A stretch of 64,000 bases of DNA from Prorocentrum cordatum (lineage: Eukaryota > Sar > Dinophyceae > Prorocentrales > Prorocentraceae): contig CAUYUJ010016349.1 of NCBI GenBank assembly GCA_963575745.1, positions 554,402-618,401 of the forward strand, read 5' to 3'. Below are positions 1 to 11,119 of the stretch, in pieces (within the stretch, counting starts at the first letter, position 1; each line of letters opens with the position of its first letter). The notes under the pieces are model-generated. The model ran no database searches and was not told the origin of the DNA. It was given only the letters and a program-made list of their open reading frames with translations. The position numbers and the translations under genes were made by a program.

Positions 1-157
1 GCGTCAGCGTACCCCGAGTTGTTCGCGGCCTCCCGCCCCGCGGAGCGGGGCGGTCGCTCGCGGGGCACGGCGTGTCGCCAGTGCCGCCGCCGCGACGCAC
101 CAAGCAAGAGTTCCCGACTGCAGCCTCAGGGGGGTGTTTAGGTTGGCAGCAGTTTTC

Positions 158-365
158 TGCACGAGCGAAATGGGCACGGAAGGAATGGGCGCAATGCCCA
201 ACAGCGGATCTTGTCATTTTGAACAGGACTCGCTGTCCACGCCGCCGCGGCCTGTGTCCATTCGAGACAGAAGGCCGCCTGCCCAACAGCGGCGGCTGTT
301 GGTTTGGGACAACATTTGTTGTTGGGCATTGTACCAATTTTTTCCGTACGCATTTCGGGCGTCCA
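158..365. mobile_element. F5 element, copy 1
   Basis: About 208 bp. The left arm contains GCGAAATGGGCACGGAAGG and GCAATGCCCAAC; the right arm, reversed, CCCGAAATGCGTACGG and ACAATGCCCAAC. Confidence 0.7.
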
Positions 366-668
366 AAAGTTTGAAACAGATCCCGACCCGTGTGTTTTGC
401 ATCCCCTTGCCTCGATACTGATCTTAAGGATTTCCTCAGTCTCTGAGGGCCTATCCCTGAGACTGTCCTCGCTTTTCGCTTGCCCATCTTGGGGGTACGG
501 GTCAGTGCGAGGCTGGTTATGTCCTCCAGCTTTCGGCGGTTTTCCAACCTTGGGGTGTGTGTTCCAGCAGCCGCGCCGAGAGCGTTTCCGGGGGGGGGGC
601 CTGGGTCGTGTCCCAGCCGGTTGCCGGAGAGCCGAGGTATGGCCCGCAAACCAAGGGGCAACGTTAGG

Positions 669-865
669 GTTCAGTCGGGCACGTCCCTCTCTAGGAGGAA
701 TATTCCCACATAGTCCCAAAATAATAGGGGGACGAGTTTTGAGCATTCTATGCTATGTTTGAGCATGTCTATTTTCCATTTTCCATTTTTCCATTTTTTC
801 CATTTGCTAGCTCATTTTCTATGTTTCACGTAAAATCAGCCTAAAGGGGGGACACGCCCGACCTC
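669..865. mobile_element. F1 inverted-repeat element, copy 1 (8-bp TSD)
   Basis: 197 bp bounded by ACGTTAGG at 661-668 and 866-873. Ends read TTCAGTCGGGCACGTCC and, reversed, GTCGGGCGTGTCC. AT-rich core, no coding capacity. Non-autonomous element of the hAT-like duplication size. Confidence 0.75.
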
Positions 866-1049
866 ACGTTAGGGGGGGGTGATCGGCTCGGGGGGCGCAT
901 CGACCCGCGATCGCCCATTCGATCGCCGACGGGGGCCCCCTTGGCCCACCGCGCCCGGGAACGCGTGGAACGGGCTGCGGAGGGGCGCGCCGTCAGGTCA
1001 CCGATGTCAGCTCGACGTCTCCCCGCGAGGATGGTGCCGTCCTACCTAT

Positions 1050-1160
1050 GCCCTCCTCCTCCTCCTCCCCTCCTCTCCCTCCTCCTCCTCCTCCTCCTCC
1101 TCCCTCCTCCCTCCTCCTCCTCCTCCTCCTCCCTCCTCCTCCCTCCTCCTCCTCGAGGCG
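1050..1160. repeat. CTC microsatellite
   Basis: Imperfect CTC/TCC run. The flanking 880-1050 and 1160-1260 are GC-rich; the latter has CTCCTGGTCGGCGAGCAAGG twice. Confidence 0.85.
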
Positions 1161-1259
1161 AAGAGCGTGCTCCTGGTCGGCGAGCAAGGCAGGGGGGGGC
1201 GCGCCGTCCTGACTGTGCCCTCCTGGTCGGCGAGCAAGGCGGGGCCAGAGTGAAAGGGG

Positions 1260-2040
1260 GGCACTCCTCTTATGTCCGGCGTGGCAGGAAGGGAAGGCCT
1301 CGTCTTCGAGGGGCCGAAGGAGTTTACATCTCTTCTTCGGCGGAGGCAGAAGGCGGGCGGCTTCGCCAGCGGAAGCCCGAGGAAGCAACCATCGCTTTCC
1401 ATACCTGTGCATTATGTTTTTTGGTAAAAGAGGCTGCCGACCTTCGCGTCGCAAGAACATCTCGACGGGCGTTTGTTTTAACATGGTTTCGGCCTCCGAG
1501 GGCCTTTGTTAGTCTCTGGGGCCGCCACAGAACGACTCGGGATGAAAGCCAGGGCCCGGAAAAATGGGACCAGCCGTCAGGGGAGCAACGTTAAGATGAA
1601 TTCGCGGCGTCGGATGTATGAGGTTCTTATATGACCTCGCGAGGGGTGCGCCCGGACTACCTTGCTCGGGCTACAGGGCTCGAGCGCCACCGAGAGGTCC
1701 GCCGATTGCGCTTGTCTGGGGAAGAGGGGGGGCCAGGCAGCCCTCGGCGGGCGCGCTTCTCCCGAGATCCGACTGTGCGAACAAGGTGCAGCATCGCGAC
1801 AGGTCTCGGCCAGAGCCCCCAACCTTGACCCCTCTGCGGCCCTCCTCCCCCTCCTCGCCCTGCCCTCCTCCTTCTGCGGCATTGGCCTGGGCTGGTCCAG
1901 GGGCCCGACGCCGGGCGAGATCGCCTGGTGTGAAAAACAGGCGGCTCCCAGCTCGCAGGGTCTCCTGTTTTGCAAGACTGTGTGGGCGGTTGTCGACGGC
2001 GGGTAGGGTCGACGGCGGGCCGTGAGGTTCAACAGCCACC
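1260..2040. other. Unique GC-rich DNA, nothing recognised
   Basis: Open frames on both strands reflect GC content; no motif, no repeat seen elsewhere in the window. Confidence 0.4.
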
Positions 2041-2163
2041 GTGAAGGAGCCCGCCAGAGGCACAGTTCTGCCCCAGCCCGCCGCCGGAGACGATGAGCTT
2101 GAAAAGGGGCGCGGGTGGGTCGCGGGCGCGGCGTCAGGTTGCGGGGCGCGGGCGTGGGCATCG
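2041..2163 (+). CDS. Possible isolated exon with strong donor
   Basis: An open frame (KEPARGTVLPQPAAGDDELE, then KGRGWVAGAASGCGA) runs to GGGTAAGTAT, a near-perfect donor. The acceptor could be an AG upstream of 2041. It could be an upstream exon of the same gene or chance in GC-rich DNA; nothing links it to exon A. Confidence 0.2.
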
Positions 2164-2169
2164 GGTAAG

Positions 2170-2945
2170 TATCGGGTGGTCCGCGGGGCTGGCGGCGGGT
2201 GGGCGACGTCTGGGTCCTGGGAGGTCTCCATGGCAGGAGGAGGGCCCTGACCTCGCAGAGTGCCAACAAAGCAGCCCTCCAGACTCGCAGTCCTGTCTGG
2301 GAACTGCTCAGAACCTCGACTGGAATTCAGATGCAAAGGTCCTGGTGCTGCAGTCAACCCGCATAGTACGGATGGGCAACCTTCCCAAGGGTACCCTTGC
2401 ATCCTTGTCTCCTTGATCTATCCTTGGCCGCTTTCGTTGGCCGCGGCACGCTCTAAAAACTTCGAAATGGCCTTCCAAGGTCCTTTTTCATCCTCCTCGC
2501 TCATCATTCTCATACGGGTCGACTGTATTTGCTTAGCCCTCCTGGAAGGTCAGGGGAACGGTGGGGGGATACAGTGGAGACCCATGCAACGAAACACCCT
2601 GCTTGCCTCTAGGGTGCCCTGGGTTTCTTGGGTTTCGATGGCTTGGCGATGGAGAGCGTGAGGTTCCCACGCCAAGAGTCAGTGGACGTCCTAGGGTCTC
2701 AGGGCTGGGTTTCTCGTGGAAGGTCTCTCGTGGTCGAGCTCCTGCTGCACGACCACGACGGGCCTCCGCCCCGCCCTGCCGCCGCCGCCGCTCTGCCGCG
2801 CCGCCCGCCACTCCGCCGCGCCGCCGCGCTGCCGAGCCGCTGCCGCCGCCGCCGCCGCCCTCCTCCGCCAAGAGGACCGCCCGCCGCGCAGCAGCCCCCC
2901 CGGCGCGGCATCCGCAACCGGCCGATGGACCTCAGCTCGGGGGCG
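2170..2945. other. Unique DNA, no clear gene
   Basis: 2371-2445 resembles 41940-42010 (CTTCCCAAGGGTACCCTTGC). 2728-2960 has a GC-rich frame starting VVELLLHDHDGPPPRPA that could be an exon but lacks clear borders. Confidence 0.35.
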
Positions 2946-2949
2946 GCAC

Positions 2950-3122
2950 AGAGGGGGGTGATGACTAGGGGGGTGGATCTCATGGCGGGGGCCATGGTGT
3001 TTGCCCAGATTTCGTGGCGCCTCTTCTCATTTCGTTACGTCCCTGGCCCCCCCGCTGGGCCGCGCACGTGCCGCCGGTCATGATTTGCACCTCCCCCTCT
3101 TGGACACCCCCTCTTGGCCGCT
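2950..3122. mobile_element. F7 element, copy 1
   Basis: About 173 bp, GAGGGGGGTGATGACTAGG to CTTGGACACCCCCTCTTGG, with an inner CATGGCGGGGGCCATGG palindrome and GGCGCCTCTTCTCATTTC. Confidence 0.65.
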
Positions 3123-3234
3123 CCCGATCATACCCAGACCCCCTCGCGCTGTGAAAAGATCACGACGGAGGTTTTTGGGCTATTGCGAAGGCCCTACGGC
3201 CGGTGCCGCCGACCCTGAGAACGACGAAGATGAA

Positions 3235-3390
3235 AACGAGGGGGGGGGGGGGGCAGGGGGAGGAGGATGAGTGGGAGGTGGAGGAAGGGTGGAGGAGGTG
3301 GATGAGGGAGGAGGAGGGGGGAGAAGGATGTGGAGGAGAAGCAAGAGGAGGAGAAGGAGGCAGAGGAGAGCAGGAGGAGGGGGAGCAGGA

Positions 3391-3421
<31 letters not shown>

Positions 3422-3455
3422 GAGGAGGAGGAGGAGGAGGAGGAGGAGAAGGAGG
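3235..3455. repeat. GGA microsatellite
   Basis: Imperfect GGA run ending in a pure stretch at 3398-3452, directly followed by a CTTGG array. Confidence 0.85.
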
Positions 3456-3459
3456 AGGC

Positions 3460-4095
3460 CAGAGGCTTTCTTGGGACAGCCTGGGGCTCTCTTGAGGCCG
3501 TCTTGGGCCGTCCAGGGCTCCTCTTGCGCCGTCTCGAGGCACTCTTGGAGGCCTCCTGGGCAATTTTGGGCTCTCCTGGGCTGTCTTGGGGCAGTTTGAG
3601 GGCCTCTTGGGAGCCTCTTGGGGCCTCTTGGGGCTTCTTTGGGGCCTCCTGGGAGCTGGAAATGTTCGTTCGGGTCCCCCGTCTGGGCACTCTCCTGGAG
3701 CCGTCTTGGGCGCCTCTTGGGCCGTCTTGGAGGCGTCTTGGGCCGTCTTGGGGCCCTCTTCGGCCGTTAGGGGGCCCTCCTGGGGGCCTCTTGGGCCGTC
3801 TCGGGGCAATCTTGGGGGCCTCTTGGGCCGTCTTGGCGCGTCGGGAAGCGGAAGAGGCAAGAACGCCACAATCTTCAAAAAACGTATGAGAAATCCATGA
3901 ATTGTGCCTCTTGGGGCTCTTGTGAGAAAGCTCCTGGAGGCCTCTTGGAGCGCTTTGCAGGCCTCCTGGGCCGTCTGGAGGCCGTCAAGGCGTCTTGGAC
4001 AGATCGTTCGGCGATTCGGGGTTCTCTTGGACTGTCTTTGGGGCCTCTTGGGGCACTCTTGGCCCGTCTTGGGGCTTTTTGGGGCTCCAGGACTC
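3460..4095. repeat. CTTGG minisatellite, array 1
   Basis: Degenerate units of about 20 bp such as GGGCCTCTTGGGCCGTCTTG. The open frames here are only the repeat read as LGxSWxx peptides. Confidence 0.85.
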
Positions 4096-4374
4096 CCAGG
4101 TAGGGCGTCTGCCCCCCCCCCACCCCCCCCGGACCCCCCACCCCCGGCGGGGGAGGGATTGAAGGGAAGGGGCTTCCCTTCGACTCAATTACGACGTTGC
4201 TCAACTTTGCTTTGGCTGGCGCGCTGAGGAGGTCCCTGGGAAAGGGGGGAGCTTCGACGAGCCCAGGGAAATGGGGGAGGCAGGGAAAGGGGACGACAGA
4301 GACGACGACCAACGAATGACGGAGATGACGACTTGAACGGACAAGCCCCTCACACACGCCGACAGGGTCGGCGG

Positions 4375-4515
4375 ATTTTCGGCCTCCTGGGGCCCTCAGC
4401 GGGCCCCGGGACCGTCAAAAACGATTCAGGATGGTAAACGCGGTCCCGGGTAAGGGGTCCAGGCCTCTGGGGGTCGACGTTGCGAAACCATCACGACTTC
4501 GGGGTCTGGGAAGGT
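4375..4515. repeat. Dispersed repeat F11, copy 1
   Basis: GGGGCCCTCAGCGGGCCCCG, AAAACGATTCAGGATGG and CCTCTGGGGGTCGACG. Family also at 15283, 23884, 40254, 46764 and 60186. Confidence 0.55.
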
Positions 4516-4545
4516 ACCCGTATTGCTTCCCCTCCCTCGATGTCG

Positions 4546-4664
4546 TCTTTTTGGGCCTCCGGGGAGGCCCTCGTTGCCACCGTTGGATCTGCTTCGACGT
4601 CCTGGTCGGAACGCATCCCTGGAGAGGCCCAGGGAGGAGCGGCATCGGTACCTGTTGGTTTCCC
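4546..4664. repeat. Dispersed repeat F10, copy 1
   Basis: GGGCCTCCGGGGAGGCCC, then GTTGCCACCGTTGGATC and GCGGCATCGGTACC. Also at 10648-10772 and 62266-62392. Confidence 0.55.
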
Positions 4665-4674
4665 CACTCTAGGC

Positions 4675-4866
4675 TTATGTCGGGCGTGTCCCCCTACAGG
4701 GGGATTTTCGGCGAAAAATAAAAATACCTTAAACATGCCCCCAAAAGGCCAAAAACTATACAAAAAATAACCCCCAGACTTTTTTAAAACTCTTATTTGA
4801 TTATTTTTGGGGTATTTATTTTATTTTTCGTCGAAAATCCCCCTGTAGGGGGACAGGCCCGACTTA
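4675..4866. mobile_element. F1 element, copy 2 (8-9-bp TSD)
   Basis: 192 bp between two copies of ACTCTAGGC (4666-4674 and 4867-4875). Terminal repeats TTATGTCGGGCGTGTCC with CTACAGGGGGATTTTCG; the right end is the reverse complement. It inserted at the left tip of an F4 element. Confidence 0.85.
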
Positions 4867-4871
4867 ACTCT

Positions 4872-5066
4872 AGGCCTCCCAGATGAGGTCGAAGTCGACG
4901 GGATCGGAGGATCGCGCCGCATCGCTGATGCATCGCCGATGCAGCTCGATGTCGAGCGCCATTTTCTCCGCGCTGGCGTCGCCGATGCGCCGCCAACGCC
5001 GCCGATCTGTCTGCGATGCATCGGCGATCGTCCGACCCCGTCTGCTCGGACCCAACTCGGGAGGCC
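4872..5066. mobile_element. F4 element, copy 1
   Basis: Ends AGGCCTCCCAGATGAGGTCG and, reversed, AGGCCTCCCGAGTTGGGTCC. The core has the palindrome GATGCATCGCCGATGC. Its left tip is duplicated by insertion of F1 copy 2. Confidence 0.7.
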
Positions 5067-5069
5067 TCG

Positions 5070-5870
5070 AGCCTCTGGGCGTCCAAAGCGGTGCGATGAC
5101 CACACCGTGTGGTGAGTCAGTCGAGATCCGGGGCCACCGCGTTCTAGGCCTCTACGCAGGGTGTTGGGACTTCTGTCGTTCTCCGAGGACGTCGCGGGCG
5201 ACTAGGGCCTCTGAGATCCCAAGGCCGCGTGGTGCCGGACCGTGCGGTGAGACCTCTTTGGGGCGCCCGAGGTCGCCGCACGGTCTGTTTTACCGCAGCC
5301 TTCTGGAGCTCCCGAGGACCACCTCGAGGGCACCCCGCCGCCGCCGCGGCCGCCGCCGGCGCGCCCGGAGCGGGCCAGGTCGCCGCTGCCGGGCGCCCCT
5401 CTGCCCAGATCTCGGACGACAGGACTTGCTCAATCTTGGCCCCTTGGGCCCGTGGTAGGGCCCCAGGGGGCCATCAAACGTGGATCCTCGACGGAAGCTG
5501 ACCCCCAGGAAGGGGTCGAGACCTTGGGTGCCGCGCGTTGAAAAAATGGTATCGCCGGTCTCTGCGAGGCACCCTGTTGTGACCGCGCAGGCTGCGTAGC
5601 TTGATCCCGTCCTGACGCCTTCACTCCATGAAACAATTACGCTACCGGGGAGCCCCACATACTTACAATATGTCTGGTGCAAGGGCATGGCCACTACGTG
5701 GCAACTGCAGGGCAGTAGCGCTGCAGCAGCATGGCCACTGCACGGCATTCTCACGGCAACAGCACGGCAGTAATAAAAGCACGGCGACTGCACGGCAATA
5801 GCATGGCGTCAAGAGGGCTGGCGGCAATGGCATGTCAATAGCATGGCAGTAGTGCGGCAACGGTTGCCGA
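5070..5870. other. Mostly unclassified DNA
   Basis: Contains the weak exon candidate at 5294 and a GCATGGCA/GCACGGCA-like minisatellite (5690-5850). Confidence 0.4.
5294..5374 (+). CDS. Possible exon, Pro-rich
   Basis: CTGTTTTACCGCAG is a good acceptor at 5293, and GAGCGGGCCAG with GTCGCC a possible donor. The frame PSGAPEDHLEGTPPPPRPPP is open. Too short and too Pro-rich to be sure. Confidence 0.2.
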
Positions 5871-5871
5871 G

Positions 5872-6145
5872 GAGGGTGGAGTGCCGATGAGTGCTGAGGA
5901 GGGTGGAGTGCCGATGAGTGCCGATGACGGTGGAGTGCCGAGGAGTACCGAGGAAGAGTGTGGAGCGCCGATCAGTGCCGAGGAGTGCCGAGGATGGTGG
6001 AGTGTAGAGGAGTGCCGAGGAGGTGGAGTGCCGAGGAGCGCCAATGAGGGTGGAGTGCCGAGGAGTGCCGAGGAAAAGGGTGGAGTGCCGATCAGTGCCG
6101 AGGAGGGCCGAGGAGGGTGGAGTGCCGAGGAGTGCCGACCTCAGG
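5872..6145. repeat. GAGTGCCGAG minisatellite
   Basis: Units of 10-33 bp built from GGTGGAGTGCCGAGGAGTGC. It overlaps the 3' end of the minus-strand remnant. Confidence 0.85.
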
Positions 6146-7700
6146 CACTGGCCATGTGGCATTAGCTCAGCTTCGCCGCGGCGAAGAATTTCCAGCCTGA
6201 CAGGCGCACGCGCCACATGCCCTCGACGCGACGAAATCCCGTGAAATTGTGCCAGGCGGCCTGAAACCAGTTTCCAAAACATCTCGTCACCAAGCGACAG
6301 GCGTCGCTGGCCGCGGTAGCCGAAAACTGGTTCTGCGAGCGGAGCGGCTACCCAGGGCCGTTTCTGAAAGCCCAATGCGCTGTTTCATGGGACTCGCAGC
6401 ACCAGAGCCGCTGTGCCGAACGACGCTCTTGTTTACGATGAAACATCCCGCAGCCTCTTGAGTGCAGGCAGAGGTCCTGCAAGTCGTCAGTGACGCGGGC
6501 GAAGAAGTGGAAGACTCTTTCGCTGGCAAGCGAGAAGACGTCCGCGTGAGCGAGGCTCGTGGCTCTGAGGTCGCTCCAAGCAGAGAGGACCTGCGTGATG
6601 CGCTTGATCCTGACAGGGTCGGGCCGCGGGTCCCCATGGTCAGCTGGGTAGAGGAACTTCGCCGCATCCAGCCGCTCTGCCAGGGCCGCCTGGCGAGGGG
6701 TGCGCGACGCCTTCCGCGTCGCGGGGAGCGTCGATGCCAGGGTGCCCCGCGGCGGCTCGAAGCGTCCATCGCCAGGGGGCGACGTCGCTCACCTCCCCGT
6801 AGAACTTAGCGCTAGTTCCGCCGAGCAGGTAAGACTGCAAAGCGGACAGACGCACGGTAGGTCAGTCCATGCTGTACGATCCATCGTTGATGGAGTGCTT
6901 GTTGAGCGCACTGCGCAAGTCGGCATCGTCGCCCCTCTCGACGGCCGGTACTCTGGATCAGCAGCTTGCTTGGCTACAAGCTCCGCGTGCCACTCAACCG
7001 CCTTCGATCCGCTTGGGCGACCAGGCTCTCAGGGAGTAATCGATTCTCGCAGGTCGCGCGACCATGGCCTTCGGGACCAACGGTAATCCGTCTCCGCCGG
7101 CTCCGGGGACAGTTGAATGCGAGTGGCGCCAGTGGAACAAACCGAGGTAGCAAGCAGAACAGCTGGCGACCGCTGAGGCGTGAAGGCCTGCATGGGCGTG
7201 GACTTGACTGGCGTGTCCTGAGCGGGCGTTGCAGCGCCCCCCGTTGCCAGCATCGCCGACCCGCCGAACTTTCTCCAACGGCGAGCCATCGCCATCCTCC
7301 GTCCCCCCCGGCTGATCAGCTGGGAACCCGCCAGACGAAGGGTTCAGCAACTACCTAACCAACCATTGCTTCCTTGCATCGTCGGCGCCTCGTTTACGCG
7401 GCAACGCCTTGTACCTGGTGAGGAGCGTGTCAGGCCACCAGTTCGCCAGCTGCCGGCGGTAAGCATAACATGCGCTGTGTACCAAGGCGTTCCCATGCCT
7501 GACCGCAGACCCGCACAAACAATCCAGGTTCACCTCGGCGCCCATCTCTAGCATTGATTGCTTGAGCTGGCCGCACGGCGGTCGCAGCGCGGGCATGGCG
7601 AATTGGGGCGCCATGACGAGGACCGTTTCTTTGTCGGGGAGTCACCGGCAGTCGCTCGCGTCCACATATCGAGGGGTCTGAGCCGGCATGGGACAAGGTG
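5900..7700 (-). pseudogene. Degenerate protein-coding remnant, unknown family
   Basis: Minus-strand segments in changing frames read like a decayed protein: MAPQFAMPALRPPCGQLKQS and ALVHSACYAYRRQLANWWPD (7351-7614), GATRIQLSPEPAETDYRWSR (about 7100), LDAAKFLYPADHGDPRPDP, VLSAWSDLRATSLAHADVFS and VFHFFARVTDDLQDLCL (6400-6760), and GDEMFWKLVSGRLAQFHG (about 6250). Composition is balanced and unlike the neighbouring repeats. The order and the many breaks suggest an old retroelement or retrocopied gene. No diagnostic motif was seen. A minisatellite has replaced its 3' end. Confidence 0.45.
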
Positions 7701-7719
7701 GCTGCAGTTCTTGGTGGTG

Positions 7720-7752
7720 ATGATTCTGATGATGATGATGACGATGATGATG

Positions 7753-7788
<36 letters not shown>

Positions 7789-7790
7789 GC
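7720..7790. repeat. GAT microsatellite
   Basis: GATGATGAT run with a few GAC units, next to the tandem array at 7860. Confidence 0.85.
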
Positions 7791-7849
7791 GCCCCCTGCT
7801 TGCGTGCCCGTGCAGTTTGAAGAAAATGCCACGCGCGCTACGCCCTGGT

Positions 7850-8300
7850 AGACCCCACCCCCTGCAAACCCGTTTATGGTGTCGAGAAAGTGCCACGCTT
7901 GCGCTGAGGGGCCACCCCCTGCGCACCCCATATGGTGTCGAGAAAGTACCACGACTGCTATACCTTGATTGCCTGGGCGCACAGCGCGCTCGCTGAGGGG
8001 CCACCCCTTGCGCACCCCGTGTGTCGAGACACTGCCACGGCTGCTATGCCCGGGAAGACATGGGCGCATAATGAGCGGCCGCAGTGGGGGACCACCCTGC
8101 GCACCGCGTGCGTTGTCGAGAAAGTGCCACGCCTGCTATGCCGTGGACGACTGGGGCACATAGCGGCCGCGCTGAGGGACCACCCCCCGCGCACCCCCTA
8201 TGGGGTCGAGGAAGTGCAGCGCCTGCTATGCCCTGGACGACTGGGGCGCATAGCGGCTGCGCTGAGGGACCACCCCCTGCGCACCCCCTATGGAGGGCCT
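7850..8300. repeat. Tandem array, 58-98-bp units
   Basis: Five or six units with GGTGTCGAGAAAGTGCCACG, CTGCTATGCCCTGGACGACT and GAGGGACCACCCCCTGCGCA. Confidence 0.8.
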
Positions 8301-8739
8301 GCGTGTCGGCCTGCGAGATAGCACTCGCCGCCGACGCTGATGATGATGCTGCTGATGATGGGGTTGGTAATGATGATGACGATTATGAGATCATCTTCAT
8401 CAGCATCATCAGTATCATGTTGTTTGTTGCACTCATCGAGCGTGGCAGGCAGAGAACCATCCGCGCGAACGCGTACCCAGCACGAGTCGTGGGCAGGAGA
8501 CGTGTCCATATCCACGGACTCGTCCTCTGGGCTCCCCGGCCGCGCGATGCAGTGGATAAGGGGCGGCCATGCGCGGATGTTCCGCGGAACGTGCTCACAG
8601 GATCGGGCGTCCATGGGGTCGCGGCCTGGCATCCAGACCCGTAAGGCAAGGTTGTGGATATGTTCGTCGCTAGTGGCGGAGGGCCGTCTGTTCAATCGCT
8701 TCTCCGCCAAGCAGGCCCCTTGCAGGGCCGGTGGCGCCG

Positions 8740-9060
8740 TCGTCGCCGCCGTCGTCGCCCTCGTCCTCGTCGTCGTCGCGTTCATCGTCTTCGTCATGGT
8801 CGCCGCCGTCGCCGTCGTCCTCGAAGTCAGACGCCTAGGGCCGACTCGGAGCGTGCTGGGGTCGACCCGACCACGTGATCCACGTCGCCGCCCTCTTCAT
8901 CATTGTCCTCGTCGCCGCCGTCGTCGTCGTCGCCCTCGTCGTCGCCGTCGTCGTCGCCGTCTGTCGTCGTTATCGTTATCGTTATTGTATGTCGTCGTCC
9001 TTGTCCTCGTCGTCGCCGTCTGTCGTCGTTGTCGTATGTCGTCGTTGTCGACATTGTCGC

Positions 9061-9093
<33 letters not shown>

Positions 9094-9275
9094 GTGTCGT
9101 TGTCGTCGTTGTATGTCGTCGTCGTATGTCGTCGTTGTTGTCGTCGTCGCATGTCGTCGTCGTCGTCGTCGTCTTCGTCGTCGTCGTCGTTCGTCGTCGT
9201 CGTCGTCTTCATCGTCGCTGTCGTCGTCGCATTCATCGTCGGCGTCCTCGTCGTCGTGGTGGTGGTCTCCGTCGT
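8740..9275. repeat. TCG microsatellite
   Basis: About 0.5 kb of interrupted TCG/TCGTTG. It opens all frames on both strands, so the long ORFs here are not genes. Confidence 0.9.
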
Positions 9276-9287
9276 CGTCGCCGAGGT

Positions 9288-9400
9288 CGGCCGCCCCGTC
9301 GCAGCGGCCCGCGTCGAAGTCGGCGGCGGCGGCAGCGGCCCGCCCTGTAGCTGGGCTGGCGGCCTTGTCCGTTTCCGCTGGGGATCGGGGGGCGTGGCGA
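9288..9400 (+). CDS. Possible exon after the TCG tract
   Basis: After the TCG repeat the frame VGRPVAAARVEVGGGGSGPP then CSWAGGLVRFRWGS is open and more balanced than the repeat. A second frame is equally good (AAPSQRPASKSAAAAAARPV), and no clear donor follows. Confidence 0.2.
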
Positions 9401-9409
9401 AGCGGACGC

Positions 9410-9650
9410 GACGCAGGGAGGAGGAGAAGGAGGAGGAGGAAGAGGAAGGAATCGGCGGAGGAGGAGGAGGAGGAGGAGGAGGAGGAGAAGGAGGAGAAAG
9501 TCAGAGGAGGAGGAGGAGGAGGAGGAGAAGAAGGATGAGGAGGAGGAGTAGAAGGGACGAGGAGGGCTGGGAGGAGAGAGGAGGGCGCGGAGGAGGGGCG
9601 AGGAGGGCGGGGAGGAGAGAGGAGGGCGGGGGGGAGAGAGGAGAAGGATG
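9410..9650. repeat. GGA microsatellite and GGAGGGCG minisatellite
   Basis: GGA/GAG run followed by GAGGAGAGAGGAGGGCGGGG-type units. Confidence 0.85.
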
Positions 9651-9659
9651 GCAAGGGTC

Positions 9660-10640
9660 AAAGTTCTAGGCTTTCCAGCGCGTTTCTGCTTCCTGGGACG
9701 CTCTCGTCGCCATGGCCGCATTCCCGTCGAAATCCGAACGTGCCCCATGATGGGTCAGGAAGGTGATTCTCGACCCCTGGGCCCTGACATCCTTGCGGTG
9801 TGAAAGTCACCCACTACGGTATGTTTTTGATTGGCAGTTTTCGGCTTCGGAGTCTTCGCCGGGCTCAGGGGGGCGTGAAACTACACGTCGGGATGAGCAG
9901 CTGGCCCCCAGGACGGGGGCCAGACCTCCAGGGACCCCCCCAGAAAAACATGACGTCGGCCGTCTGGGAAGGCGAGAAGGGGGAGGAGGAAAATGAGAGG
10001 GGAGGTCGATGAGTCGATGAACGCGCGGAGGCGAGGCTGGCGACCGGGAGGAAGAGGAGCAGGAGGAGGAGAAGGAGGAGGAGGATGAGGAGGACGAGCA
10101 GGGGTTGGGAAGGACACGGACGGCGAGGAAGATGGGTAGAGGAATGAGGGAGAGGAAACAGACGATGAGGAGACGGAGAGGGGCACGATGGCGCCCGACG
10201 CACGCCGGAGCACAGGGTACCCCAGATACCGCGGGTCCATCCTGTCGTCCTCCGTTGTTCTTGTTTCTTCTGAGCGTGGCGCGCCTCAGTAATGCCGCCT
10301 TTTCGGGAGCTGGGTTGACTTGGTGTAGTGCCTATGTGCAAGTGAGCTGTCCCGCTTCCTAAGGTGGCATCTCTCTCCTCCTCCTCCTCCTCCTCCTCCT
10401 CCTCCTCCTCCTCCTTTTCTGATGTCGCTAAGTTACCGTACGAGGGGGGCGGCCGAGGCAGGTTGGAACGCGGGAGAGGCTGCGGATGGTGACACGGAGG
10501 CGGACACGGTTGCGGTGGATGCGCAGGTGGAGGAAACATAACAATGAGCAGGAGGAGGAGGATGAGGAGGAGGAGGAGGAGGACCAGAGCGCGCCCAGAA
10601 CTCACAGGAGGAAAAGGCACCGCTACCGCTACCTTCCCTC
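9660..10640. other. Unclassified DNA with small GGA and CTC runs
   Basis: GGA run at 10045-10100 and CTC run at 10378-10412; no supported gene. Confidence 0.4.
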
Positions 10641-10647
10641 GCTTTCC

Positions 10648-10772
10648 CCCTTTTGGGGCCTCCTGGAAGGCCTTCGTCGCCACCGCTGGATTCGCTTCGA
10701 AAGTCTGGTCAGAAAGCACCCTGAGAGAGATCAGGGGAGCAGCGGTATCCGTACCTTTTGGTTTCGCGAAGG
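10648..10772. repeat. Dispersed repeat F10, copy 2
   Basis: GGGGCCTCCTGGAAGGCC, CGTCGCCACCGCTGGATTC and AGCGGTATCCGTACC. Confidence 0.55.
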
Positions 10773-10919
10773 ATGCGTCAACGATGCAGCAATGCGCTCG
10801 CCCGCCACAGGCCTTGTCCTCAGAAGTCCCTGCATGGTTTGTTCTGGAACGGAATCCGCCTTTCGTCAGCCCAGCCGAAGACATGATGTCAACATGCTGG
10901 ACCGAAGATGTAAATGATC

Positions 10920-11117
10920 GAAGAAGTAGAAACAGCGGCATGCACATAAACGTCTGGCGCTCCGCGAGGATTTCTTGGATCCGCGCTGGGACTCCCGGGG
11001 GCGCCTCCGGCGCCGCCCCTTGCGCGCTCCGCGCGCCAGGGCGGGGGGTCCAGCGGAGATCCAAGAAATCTGCGCGTAGCGCCAAAAGTTTATGGTCATG
11101 CCGTTTTTTTTCTTCTC
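10920..11117. mobile_element. F2 inverted-repeat element, copy 1
   Basis: About 200 bp, nearly one hairpin. The left arm has GGCATGCACATAAAC then GGATTTCTTGGATC; the right arm is its reverse complement, ending in CATGCCGTTTTTT. GC-rich loop with GGCGCCTCCGGCGCC. Confidence 0.8.
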
Positions 11118-11119
11118 AA

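Noticed and set aside
1577-2402. 230- and 243-codon minus-strand frames
   Set aside because: GC-rich DNA with few stops in all frames; no conserved motif and no splice support.
3160-4103. Frames with LGxSWxxLGPS repeats
   Set aside because: Translation of the CTTGG minisatellite in several frames; no start, splice or domain evidence.
8827-9669. Long Asp/Ser/Val-rich frames on both strands
   Set aside because: TCG microsatellite; composition follows the repeat.
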